Shown here one piece after another: positions 1 to 5,218 of a stretch of 5,943 bases of DNA. The notes below the pieces were generated by a model that searched no databases, was not told where the DNA came from, and was given only the letters and a program-made list of their open reading frames with translations. Source of the stretch: Clostridiales bacterium (GTDB taxonomy: Bacteria; Bacillota; Clostridia; Oscillospirales; Oscillospiraceae); contig DQIA01000069.1 of assembly GCA_003525905.1 (NCBI GenBank), positions 267 to 6,209 on the forward strand. The letters run 5' to 3'. How positions within the stretch are numbered: the first letter of the stretch is position 1; every line of letters begins with the position of its first letter. The position numbers and the translations under genes were made by a program.

Positions 1-1
1 C

Positions 2-37
2 CGCATCCGTAAGGCGGCAAAGCCGCCAACGGCTGCG
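2..37 (-). terminator. Large GC-rich hairpin downstream of the metallophosphoesterase gene
   Basis: The inner stem is GGCGGC-AAA-GCCGCC (13-18 and 22-27). It is extended by 9-nt outer arms (2-10 and 29-37) with one mismatch, separated from the inner stem by two bases on one side and one on the other. It begins 44 nt past the stop codon of the minus-strand gene that ends at 81. The few bases visible beyond it on the minus strand do not form a U-tract, so it could be a 3'-end hairpin that needs help to terminate, an mRNA-stabilising structure, or part of a dispersed palindromic repeat cut by the window edge. The rest of 38-80 shows no feature. Confidence 0.4.
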
Positions 38-80
38 CAGTGAGCGCCGCTACAAGCTGCCTCTCGGCATTCGTCCGTAT

Positions 81-1205
81 TTATGTCCCCTGAATTTCGA
101 TGATCACATATTCCGACCGGCAGCCGGTCTTGAACAGGATGGCCCAGTCCGAAATGCCGGACGTGACCAGGAAGTCCGTATCCCCGCGCCGCTCCTGTCC
201 GTAGACGGCATCGTCGCCGTGCAGGTGGAACCAGCGGATGAGCTGCACAAGGGGGATGAGCTGCCCGCCGTGGGTGTGGCCGGAGAGCACGAGATCGACG
301 CCTGAGGCCGCCTCGGCATCATAGTCATGCGGCTGATGGTCCAGTACGATGGAGTAGCGCGCCGTATCCAGCCCCCGTGTCAGCTCAGACATGGATGCAC
401 GGCCGCCGCCGAAGCCCAGCTCCTCTGAGGCGTCCTGCCGGCCGATGAGCCAGAAGGCGTCGCCGATCGGCACGATCTCGTCCTCCAGCACATGCACGCC
501 GTTTGCCGTCAGTTCGGCGGCGAGGTCGTCGCCCGTGAAGCCGCGGGTGCACTTGCTGTCATACAGGCCCTTGTCATGATTGCCGAAGACGTAGTAAACC
601 GGCATATCCAGCTGCCCGAGCGCCCTGCAGGCGGCGAGCATGTCGTCCTTCTCCGTATCCTCGTCGACAAAGTCGCCCGCGATCACGAGCAGGTCGGGCT
701 TCTGCGCCGCGATGCGGTCCAGCTCGCGGGCAAAGCCGTCTGCGTGGAACGTGGTGCCCATGTGGGAATCGGCGATGAGCGCGACGCGGAGCGTGTCGAC
801 GGGCTTGTCCGTATGAATGATGTAGTTTGTCTGCCAGACATGGTGCGCCTGCACCCAACCGGCCGAAAGATAGGCGGCCGTGAGCAGCAGAGCCGTGAGC
901 CCGGCGTAATACCGCCGCCACGGCTTGCCGTGCAGCCGCTTCAGCAGGGCGAACAGCGCGTCGCTCAGCAGCCAAAACAGCGCCAGATGGAGCAGGCAGA
1001 TGATGGCGTTCATATAGCCCCACGCCAGCCAGATCGCGGCAGAAGGAAGCAGCACAGCCAGCACGGAGATCACCCAGCTCCAGCCATGCCTGCCGCGGGC
1101 CAGCGCCAGCGAAAATCGGAAGCGGTGCACACGCGTGACAAGGTAAAAAAGCGCAGAAAATCCAGCCAGCACCAGACCGATCAGGATCAGAAGCCTGGGG
1201 ATCAT
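81..1205 (-). CDS. Membrane-anchored calcineurin-like metallophosphoesterase (YkuE-like)
   Basis: This 374-aa protein has an N-terminal membrane part and a C-terminal metallophosphoesterase domain. Hydrophobic segments lie at about 3-23, 44-64, 67-88 and 101-119, so four membrane spans are likely. The catalytic domain starts near 138 and carries the full binuclear-metal motif set: D146-x-H148, G177-D178, G208-N-H-D211, H290 in a DHQP context and G309-H-T-H-G-G314. All expected metal ligands are present, so it should be an active phosphodiesterase or phosphatase. In this superfamily, Bacillus YkuE-type members are tied to the cell envelope and some others hydrolyse UDP-diacylglucosamine, but the substrate here cannot be read from sequence. 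With four spans, an even number, the catalytic domain should sit on the same side of the membrane as the N-terminus. The start codon overlaps the stop of the upstream hydrolase gene (ATGA, 1202-1205) and the upstream Shine-Dalgarno is weak (GGGGG), which points to translational coupling. Confidence 0.93.
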   Translation of the reverse strand: MIPRLLILIGLVLAGFSALFYLVTRVHRFRFSLALARGRHGWSWVISVLAVLLPSAAIWLAWGYMNAIICLLHLALFWLLSDALFALLKRLHGKPWRRYYAGLTALLLTAAYLSAGWVQAHHVWQTNYIIHTDKPVDTLRVALIADSHMGTTFHADGFARELDRIAAQKPDLLVIAGDFVDEDTEKDDMLAACRALGQLDMPVYYVFGNHDKGLYDSKCTRGFTGDDLAAELTANGVHVLEDEIVPIGDAFWLIGRQDASEELGFGGGRASMSELTRGLDTARYSIVLDHQPHDYDAEAASGVDLVLSGHTHGGQLIPLVQLIRWFHLHGDDAVYGQERRGDTDFLVTSGISDWAILFKTGCRSEYVIIEIQGT

Positions 1206-2191
1206 GCGCCCGCGCCCCCGTTCTGCACGAGAATGTCCTCTGCCGTCAGCATGGGGTACCGGCGCAGCGCCGTGCTGTCCAGCGGTTCACGGTGCAGGTC
1301 GACGGCCGTGATGCGGCGGTTGCCGTAGGTCGTGTAGTAATAGATGCCGCGCGCGGCATTCCAGCACGAGGTATAGATCGTGCGCTCAAATTCTCCCGGT
1401 GCGACCTCACAGCAGCCGCGCGTCTGGGAGACCGTCTCCATGATGTGGAAAAACTGCCCGACGCAGTCGGCCTCGCTCTCGCCGCAGACGGAGTGGAGCT
1501 TCGTGAAGGCGGCGCGGACAAAGCGCGAGCCGGAGGACAGGTCGCCCGGCAGACCGAGCGCGCCCATGCCGCGGCTGTAGGCCTGCAGCGGCACGTCCGG
1601 AGCAAAGGTATTCTCCGGCTGTCTTGGCGACAGATGCATATAGTTGTTCAGCGCGAAGAGCTGCTGCGGGAACGGTGGGTTATTCGTCAGCACGCCGACG
1701 GGATTTTCGTAGATCTGCAGCCCCGCGGCAGTCGGCTCCAGCGTGAGTGCACCGGTGGTGTCCGCCAGCAGCCAGTGCAGCTGGGCGGCGGGGAAGTGCG
1801 GGCTGAACGGCGTTCCCGTCAGGTTGACGGCCTGCAGCAGCTGCCGGGCCTCCGCCAGCGTGGCGCACTGCCGCAGCAGCCACGGGATGAATTCGAACTG
1901 CGCCACGTTCTGCCGCCCGTCCTGCGGCGCGGCATAGCGGGCGTTGCCGACGAAGTTCAGCCCGGCAATGCCGAGGCCTTTTTCGTTCACGGCATCGTAA
2001 TACAGCGGATAGCCGTCCGCCACATGGGCCGTGCCGAGGATGGCATAGCCCTGCTCCGAGCCGCCGCCGTGGCGGAAGCGGAGCGGGAACCGGCGGGGAA
2101 GCATGACGATCTCCTCGCCATAGGATGCCTCGTAATCCAGCGAGCGGCCCATATAGAGCTCACGCGGCTGATAGGTGATTGCAGTGCACAT
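1202..2191 (-). CDS. Choloylglycine hydrolase family protein (bile salt hydrolase / penicillin V acylase)
   Basis: This 329-aa protein belongs to the Ntn-hydrolase family that cleaves amide bonds of conjugated bile salts or penicillin V. The predicted nucleophile is Cys2, exposed once the initiator Met is removed; there is no signal peptide, so it should be cytoplasmic. Landmarks match the family in order: Cys2, R16 and D19 in GRSLDYE, N79 in GLNF, N170 in VLTNNPPF, and R223 in SSGSRFVRAAF. These correspond to the Cys2/Arg18/Asp21/Asn82/Asn175/Arg228 set of characterised bile salt hydrolases. Length is typical (about 315-340 aa). In gut bacteria this enzyme deconjugates glyco- and tauro-bile acids, the gateway step of bile acid metabolism; the split between bile-salt and penicillin preference is not safely read from motifs. 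The ATG is preceded by AGGAGG (2196-2201) at a rather short 4-nt spacing. The gene overlaps the phosphoesterase start by 4 nt. No promoter is evident between it and the anti-sigma gene. Confidence 0.92.
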   Translation of the reverse strand: MCTAITYQPRELYMGRSLDYEASYGEEIVMLPRRFPLRFRHGGGSEQGYAILGTAHVADGYPLYYDAVNEKGLGIAGLNFVGNARYAAPQDGRQNVAQFEFIPWLLRQCATLAEARQLLQAVNLTGTPFSPHFPAAQLHWLLADTTGALTLEPTAAGLQIYENPVGVLTNNPPFPQQLFALNNYMHLSPRQPENTFAPDVPLQAYSRGMGALGLPGDLSSGSRFVRAAFTKLHSVCGESEADCVGQFFHIMETVSQTRGCCEVAPGEFERTIYTSCWNAARGIYYYTTYGNRRITAVDLHREPLDSTALRRYPMLTAEDILVQNGGAGA

Positions 2192-2209
2192 AATACCTCC
2201 TGATAATAT

Positions 2210-2246
2210 GATACCGCTGCAGAACGGCTTGCTCTGCAGCGGTATC
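2210..2246. repeat. Perfect 14-bp inverted repeat between anti-sigma and hydrolase genes
   Basis: The arms GATACCGCTGCAGA (2210-2223) and TCTGCAGCGGTATC (2233-2246) are exact complements around a 9-nt loop. The structure starts 3 nt past the anti-sigma stop codon and ends 8 nt before the hydrolase Shine-Dalgarno. In the minus-strand transcript it is followed by AUAUUAUC rather than a U-run, so it is a poor canonical intrinsic terminator. It could attenuate transcription, mark an RNA processing or stability boundary between the regulator and enzyme halves of the transcript, or act as a double-stranded operator. Confidence 0.75.
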
Positions 2247-2249
2247 GGT

Positions 2250-3011
2250 TTAATCCTCTGCGGCCAGCAGAATGATGCATTCCGCTGCCTCCTTCACCGG
2301 AGCGGAGAGCGTGAAGGCGTAGATCCCGCTGCAGTCCGCCAGAAGCTTTGGCAGCGCTTCCGCCGGCAGGCGATATGCGGCGCGGACGTCCTCCGGCCAA
2401 AGCCCGGCCGTCTCGCTCCAGCTGTCGCGCTCTTTTGAGGACAGCTGCTCGCTGCTCTCCGGCAGAACGTCGGCGTGCGCGCCCTTCAGCACGACGAGCA
2501 GCGGCTCCGCGGCGGTTCCGTCGTATGCGGCCGCTGCGTCGTCCGTATCCGCAGCCTTGCACTCGGGCGCCCCAACACCGGATGTTGCGGCGTCGTGGTA
2601 AAATGACGTGACATTGCCGCTGTATCCCATCACGACGTCGCCGCGCGCGGCAGTAGCGGCAGTATCGTTGGCCTTCTGCTGCGCAAAGCCCTTCAGCGGA
2701 CCGAGCAGAGTGAAGACGACCAGCGCGGCAGCGGCAAGGCCTGTGGCAAACCCGCCCCAGTAGGCGCGGCGCGGCTTTTTGACCGACCGCTGCGGTGTTT
2801 TGGCGGCGGCTGCCAGAATGGAGGCTGTCAGCCCGGCGGGCGGGACGGCGGTGTCTGCCCGCAGCAGACGGTCCCCGCGTTCGAAGGCCTGCAGCCGTGC
2901 GCGGCAGTTTGCACACTGCGCCAGATGCGCCTGCAGGCGCTGCTCTTCCTCCGGCGAGTTTTCGCCGTCGAGATGTCCGCTCAAAAGTGGAAGATAATCG
3001 TTACAGTTCAC
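2250..3011 (-). CDS. Membrane anti-sigma factor with N-terminal zinc-finger (ZAS) domain
   Basis: This 253-aa protein is the predicted partner of the ECF sigma factor encoded just upstream. The N-terminal cytoplasmic domain carries the zinc anti-sigma signature H29-x3-C33-x2-C36, with Cys3 as a likely fourth ligand. A basic stretch (about 74-82) precedes one transmembrane helix (about 85-106), followed by an extracytoplasmic domain of about 145 residues that I do not recognise as a known sensor. This is the RsiW/RsrA-type layout: the N-terminal domain sequesters sigma until a signal, usually proteolysis or a redox change, releases it. The start is taken as GTG at 3009-3011 because a strong AGGAGG lies 8 nt upstream and the ZAS domain begins there. 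The frame stays open further upstream, but that part is the sigma gene read in another frame. The gene overlaps the sigma stop by 11 nt, favouring coupled, near-stoichiometric synthesis. Confidence 0.9.
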   Translation of the reverse strand: MNCNDYLPLLSGHLDGENSPEEEQRLQAHLAQCANCRARLQAFERGDRLLRADTAVPPAGLTASILAAAAKTPQRSVKKPRRAYWGGFATGLAAAALVVFTLLGPLKGFAQQKANDTAATAARGDVVMGYSGNVTSFYHDAATSGVGAPECKAADTDDAAAAYDGTAAEPLLVVLKGAHADVLPESSEQLSSKERDSWSETAGLWPEDVRAAYRLPAEALPKLLADCSGIYAFTLSAPVKEAAECIILLAAED

Positions 3012-3627
3012 GGCCCCGACCTCCTTTCTGCGGATTAGACGAGGCGGCGGCCGCTTTGTTCCCACTCTGGGACAGCTTTTTTCGCAGCTGGTCGCGGGCG
3101 CGGGCGAGACGGGACTTGACCGTTCCCTCCCGCACGCCAAGCACAGCGGCGATGTCCGTATAGCTCAGGTCATTTTCCACGCGCAGCGACAGGATCAGCC
3201 GCTGCTCCGGGGCCAGCAGGGCCATGGCGGCCCGCAGCTCCTCCCGCTCCTCGCGCGCAAGCAGCTCCTCCTCCGGCAGCTTGGCCGGGTCGGGTGCATC
3301 GAGGGTATATTCCTCCCCGTCGGCGTCCAGCCCGGAGATGGGAACGACCAGGTGGCGGCGCGCAGCACGCAGAAAGTCGATGCAGACGTTGGACGTCAGC
3401 CGGAACAGCCAGGTGGACAGGCTGGAATCGGCCTGAAAGCTGCCAAGCCCGCGCCACGCGCGCAGGAAGGCCTCCTGCGTCATGTCGGCGGCATCCTCCG
3501 GATTGCCGGTCATGCGCAGCGCGAGCCGGTAGATGGCGGGCTGATGCGTCGTGACAAGCTGCTCAAACGCCGCCATATCGCCGTCGGCTGCCAGCCGGAT
3601 CATGTGCTTTTCGTCGATGGGGATCAC
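3001..3627 (-). CDS. ECF-family RNA polymerase sigma factor (sigma-70 family)
   Basis: This 208-aa protein has the two-domain ECF architecture. Region 2 covers about residues 20-90, including the DMTQEAFLRAWRGLGSF segment (48-64) for core binding and -10 recognition. An acidic linker (about 100-130) leads to region 4 (about 130-184), with a helix-turn-helix at 155-175 (LSYTDIAAVLGVREGTVKSR) that recognises the -35 element. Regions 1 and 3 are absent, as expected. The C-terminal tail (185-208) is polar and low in complexity. Its partner is the zinc anti-sigma encoded directly downstream with an 11-nt overlap. The assigned GTG start (3625-3627) overlaps the dusB stop as GTGA. The only Shine-Dalgarno-like bases (GAGG) abut that codon, so initiation probably relies on termination-reinitiation. 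An internal ATG at 3601-3603 (residue 9) is the alternative and would still leave region 2 intact. Confidence 0.93.
   Translation of the reverse strand: MIPIDEKHMIRLAADGDMAAFEQLVTTHQPAIYRLALRMTGNPEDAADMTQEAFLRAWRGLGSFQADSSLSTWLFRLTSNVCIDFLRAARRHLVVPISGLDADGEEYTLDAPDPAKLPEEELLAREEREELRAAMALLAPEQRLILSLRVENDLSYTDIAAVLGVREGTVKSRLARARDQLRKKLSQSGNKAAAASSNPQKGGRGREL
3020..3025 (-). promoter_or_regulatory. Ribosome binding site that fixes the anti-sigma GTG start
   Basis: AGGAGG on the minus strand, inside the last codons of the sigma gene and 8 nt before the GTG at 3011. It is the strongest initiation signal near the sigma/anti-sigma junction and is the reason for rejecting the longer open frame that extends to 3140. 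Confidence 0.8.
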
Positions 3628-4583
3628 CTCAGATCACGCTTGATCTCTTTTGCCAGACGTTCTATGTCGGAAAAGGCGGAAATGTTGGAGATTTGTTCCT
3701 TATAAAATCCGCTGTGCGGCACGCCGCGCAGGTACCATGCAAAATGCTTACGCGCCTCGAGGCAGGCAATATGCTCGCCTTTGTCCTCGAGCGCCAGTGC
3801 GAATTGCTGCAGGGCCGTGTCCACGCGGTCGGCGAGCGGCGGCAGCTCCGGGGGTGTCTTGCCGCGCAGGGCAGCGCGCAGCCGCTCGAAAAGCCACGGG
3901 TCGCCGAAGGCGGCGCGTCCCGCCATGAACAGCGAAGCGCCGCTGTGCGCCCGGCAGCGCAGCAGCTGCTCGGGGTCGGAGATATCGCCGTTTGCGATAA
4001 CGGGGATGGAGACGGCGCGCACGACCTCGCCGATGGCGTCCCAGTCTGCGCGGCCGGAATAGAGCATGGCCTTCGTGCGGCCGTGGACCGTGATAGCGGC
4101 TGCACCGTTTTCCTCCGCCGCGCGGGCCAGCGCGACGGCGCTCGGGCAGCTCCGGTCCCAGCCAAGGCGGGTCTTTACGGTCACGGGGACAGAAACGGCG
4201 TCCGCCACGGCGCGGATGATGCGCCCGGCCAGCTGGATGTCGCGCATGAGGGCGCTGCCGTCGCCGTTGTTGGCGATCTTCGGCATGGGGCAGCCCATAT
4301 TGATGTCCAGAAAGTCGCACCCGCTGATGCCGGCGGCGATCTGCGCGGCCTCGGCCATCATGGCCGGGTCGTTGCCGAAGATCTGCGCGCCGCACAGCGA
4401 GCCCTCGTTCCGGCGGAGCAGGCCGCGGCTCTTGCGGTCCTGATAGACGAGCGCGCGGGAGGAGACCATCTCCGTTACGGTCACGTCCGCGCCATGCTGC
4501 GCGCAGACCGTGCGGAAGGCGTAGTCCGTTACGCCGGCCATCGGTGCGAGAAAAAGCGGCGTATCGCCGGAAAACAGCTGCAT
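3624..4583 (-). CDS. dusB: tRNA-dihydrouridine synthase (DusB/NifR3 family)
   Basis: This 319-aa flavoenzyme reduces specific uridines in tRNA to dihydrouridine using FMN and NADPH in the cytoplasm. Signatures run in order: APMAGVTD (13-20, FMN binding at the TIM-barrel start), NMGCP (95-99) with catalytic Cys98, K137 in VKTRLGW, HGRT (167-170), NGDI (198-201) and AGR (221-223) for FMN phosphate. A helical tRNA-binding C-terminal domain covers about 245-319. Length matches the roughly 320 aa of the family and no key residue is missing. The ATG is preceded by AGGAGG (4593-4598) at 9 nt. The promoter candidate at 4606-4634 would make this the first gene of the unit. The stop codon overlaps the sigma start (GTGA), so a tRNA-modification gene and a stress regulator appear to be translationally coupled. 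The exact tRNA position modified cannot be read from sequence. Confidence 0.96.
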   Translation of the reverse strand: MQLFSGDTPLFLAPMAGVTDYAFRTVCAQHGADVTVTEMVSSRALVYQDRKSRGLLRRNEGSLCGAQIFGNDPAMMAEAAQIAAGISGCDFLDINMGCPMPKIANNGDGSALMRDIQLAGRIIRAVADAVSVPVTVKTRLGWDRSCPSAVALARAAEENGAAAITVHGRTKAMLYSGRADWDAIGEVVRAVSIPVIANGDISDPEQLLRCRAHSGASLFMAGRAAFGDPWLFERLRAALRGKTPPELPPLADRVDTALQQFALALEDKGEHIACLEARKHFAWYLRGVPHSGFYKEQISNISAFSDIERLAKEIKRDLR

Positions 4584-4605
4584 GGGTCCATCCCTCCTGC
4601 CCTAT

Positions 4606-4634
4606 ACTGTACCATAAAGCGCGAAAAAAAGCAA
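4606..4634 (-). promoter_or_regulatory. Candidate sigma-A promoter of the dusB-led gene cluster
   Basis: On the minus strand, TTGCTT (4629-4634) and TACAGT (4606-4611) are 17 nt apart. The -10 is preceded by TGG, an extended -10 (TGn). Match to consensus is moderate. The -35 overlaps the U-tract of the upstream gene's terminator, a compact arrangement. Predicted transcription would begin near 4599, giving a very short leader before the dusB Shine-Dalgarno, which weakens the case somewhat. Confidence 0.45.
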
Positions 4635-4666
4635 CTCCGCCCGTTCGCCTTTTTGAACGGGCGGAG
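4624..4666 (-). terminator. Rho-independent terminator of the 86-codon gene
   Basis: The arms CTCCGCCCGTTC (4635-4646) and GAACGGGCGGAG (4655-4666) form a perfect 12-bp GC-rich stem with an 8-nt loop. On the minus strand this is followed by TTGC and seven T (4624-4630). This is a textbook intrinsic terminator. It insulates the small membrane protein gene from dusB. Confidence 0.93.
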
Positions 4667-4675
4667 AAGCCCCGG

Positions 4676-4719
4676 GGCAGTACCGCATGATTCGGTTAAG
4701 GCCAAAATACGGTGCTGCC
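4676..4719 (-). repeat. Imperfect inverted repeat in the 3' UTR, directly after the stop codon
   Basis: The arms GGCAGTACCG (4676-4685) and CGGTGCTGCC (4710-4719) complement each other except at one position. They enclose 24 nt that can form a second small stem in the minus-strand RNA (UUUGG with CCGAA). The right arm touches the TAA of the 86-codon gene at 4720. A 10-nt palindrome, GCCCCGGGGC (4669-4678), lies between this element and the terminator. Its role is unknown. Confidence 0.5.
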
Positions 4720-4980
4720 TTAGAAGATCAGCACGCAGGAGAGCCACGCCAGCCCCACAGATGCCGCTCCCATCGCGGCGTACAGGAAAGCCGGGATGCG
4801 GCGGTGCGGGCGTGCGGACGGCGGTGCGGCGGCAAGGCGGCGCGCCTCCTCCAGCAGGGCCTGCTCCGTCACACCGTGCTGCTCGAGCGCCTCCTCGCGC
4901 AGCAGAAAAATAGCCTGCTCAAACAGGTCGGACTCCTGCGGCCGCACCACGAGGACCTGCCGCGTCGTTCCCTTGACCAT
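4720..4980 (-). CDS. Small conserved-looking hypothetical protein with C-terminal membrane anchor
   Basis: This 86-aa protein has a soluble N-terminal part and one C-terminal hydrophobic helix at about 63-86 that ends with the protein, a tail-anchor-like layout. A basic patch (RPHRR, 57-61) just before the helix suggests that the N-terminal part stays in the cytoplasm. The start of the protein (residues 7-13, RQVLVVR) looks like a beta strand. Residues 18-50 (LFEQAIFLLREEALEQHG and onward) are strongly helical, acidic and possibly coiled. I do not recognise a named domain. It looks genuine: ATG with GGAGG (4988-4992) at 7 nt, a good promoter candidate at 5071-5098, and a strong terminator. 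It is a single-gene unit divergent from the lipoprotein gene; function is unknown. Confidence 0.8.
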   Translation of the reverse strand: MVKGTTRQVLVVRPQESDLFEQAIFLLREEALEQHGVTEQALLEEARRLAAAPPSARPHRRIPAFLYAAMGAASVGLAWLSCVLIF

Positions 4981-4997
4981 TACGCTCCCTCCCTTAG

Positions 4998-5012
4998 CCG
5001 GACATTGTCCGG
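4998..5012. promoter_or_regulatory. 15-bp palindrome in the leader of the 86-codon gene
   Basis: CCGGACA-T-TGTCCGG is perfectly symmetric around one base. It lies 5 nt upstream of the Shine-Dalgarno. As RNA it forms a 6-bp hairpin with a 3-nt loop that could shield the ribosome binding site; as DNA it could be a repressor operator. A secondary -10-like hexamer (TAGAAT on the minus strand, 5024-5029) lies just upstream, but its -35 partner is weak. Confidence 0.45.
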
Positions 5013-5060
5013 TATCTGGAGAGATTCTACCCGCCCGAAGTGGGTCATAAACGGCTGTCG

Positions 5061-5091
5061 ATAAAAAATTTTTATAAAAAATTTGAAAAAA
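5061..5091. promoter_or_regulatory. Phased A-tracts in the divergent intergenic region
   Basis: ATAAAAAATTT occurs at 5061-5071 and again at 5074-5084, followed by six A at 5086-5091. The three A6 tracts are centred at about 5065, 5078 and 5088, close to helical phasing, so the DNA is probably intrinsically bent. The stretch is starkly AT-rich against GC-rich surroundings. It overlaps the minus-strand promoter candidate, so it may act as an UP-like element or a nucleoid-protein site. Confidence 0.5.
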
Positions 5092-5098
5092 GTGTCAG
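5071..5098 (-). promoter_or_regulatory. Candidate sigma-A promoter of the 86-codon gene
   Basis: On the minus strand, CTGACA (5093-5098) and TATAAA (5071-5076) are 16 nt apart. Each hexamer matches consensus at five of six positions. Transcription would start near 5064, leaving a leader of about 84 nt that contains the palindrome at 4998-5012. It is the best sigma-A-like promoter I found in the window. Confidence 0.65.
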
Positions 5099-5126
5099 GA
5101 ATCCGTTTCTGGTGAAATATAGGAGT

Positions 5127-5191
5127 GAAGGGAGGCCGCAGCAGAGCGGAATAGTCTGCAGGAAAGAACAACTTCGCAGGAAGAACCCTTT
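5127..5191 (+). other. Possible structured leader RNA upstream of the lipoprotein gene
   Basis: GAAGGG (5127-5132) can pair with CCCTTT (5186-5191, one G-U) to enclose two small hairpins. These are CCGC/GCGG (5136-5139, 5146-5149) and TCTGC/GCAGG (5155-5159, 5176-5180, one U-G), giving a three-way junction. Two near-identical segments, GCAGGAAAGAAC (5158-5169) and GCAGGAAGAAC (5176-5186), also lie here. I do not recognise a known riboswitch class. No convincing plus-strand promoter was found upstream; the best pair (GTGTCA, 17 nt, AAATAT at 5092-5120) is weak. Base pairing of this modest strength can arise by chance. Confidence 0.2.
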
Positions 5192-5218
5192 ATGAATTGA
5201 AAGAAAGGACAGATTATC

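Noticed and set aside
492..1328. Long plus-strand open frame antisense to the metallophosphoesterase
   Set aside because: The minus strand carries all phosphoesterase motifs here. The plus frame is Arg/Gln/Ala-rich, has no domain and runs across a gene junction, typical of GC-rich antisense openness.
1292..2203. Plus-strand open frame of about 300 codons antisense to the hydrolase
   Set aside because: The hydrolase on the minus strand has the full catalytic set and a ribosome binding site. The plus frame is low-complexity Arg/Gln/Val-rich with no recognisable features.
2208..2236. TATCAT (minus strand, 2208-2213) as a -10 for a hydrolase promoter
   Set aside because: There is no -35-like hexamer at 16-18 nt and the element lies at the foot of the palindrome, leaving almost no leader before the Shine-Dalgarno.
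3012..3140. N-terminal extension of the anti-sigma frame
   Set aside because: The extra residues are the sigma gene's 3' end read out of frame. A strong AGGAGG 8 nt before GTG at 3011 and the position of the zinc-finger domain fix the start there.
3656..3699. GGAAC and CGTC on the minus strand upstream of the sigma gene, resembling an ECF autoregulatory promoter
   Set aside because: The two elements are 35-36 nt apart, about twice the 16-17 nt needed, so they do not form a promoter.
3693..4913. Plus-strand open frame of about 400 codons antisense to dusB and the small membrane protein
   Set aside because: It crosses two minus-strand genes, a terminator and a promoter candidate, and its translation has no domain and biased composition.
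4980..5171. 63-codon minus-strand open frame in the intergenic region
   Set aside because: It spans the AT-rich promoter region, has no good ribosome binding site and overlaps only regulatory sequence. Its Phe/Lys-rich stretch simply reflects the A-tracts.
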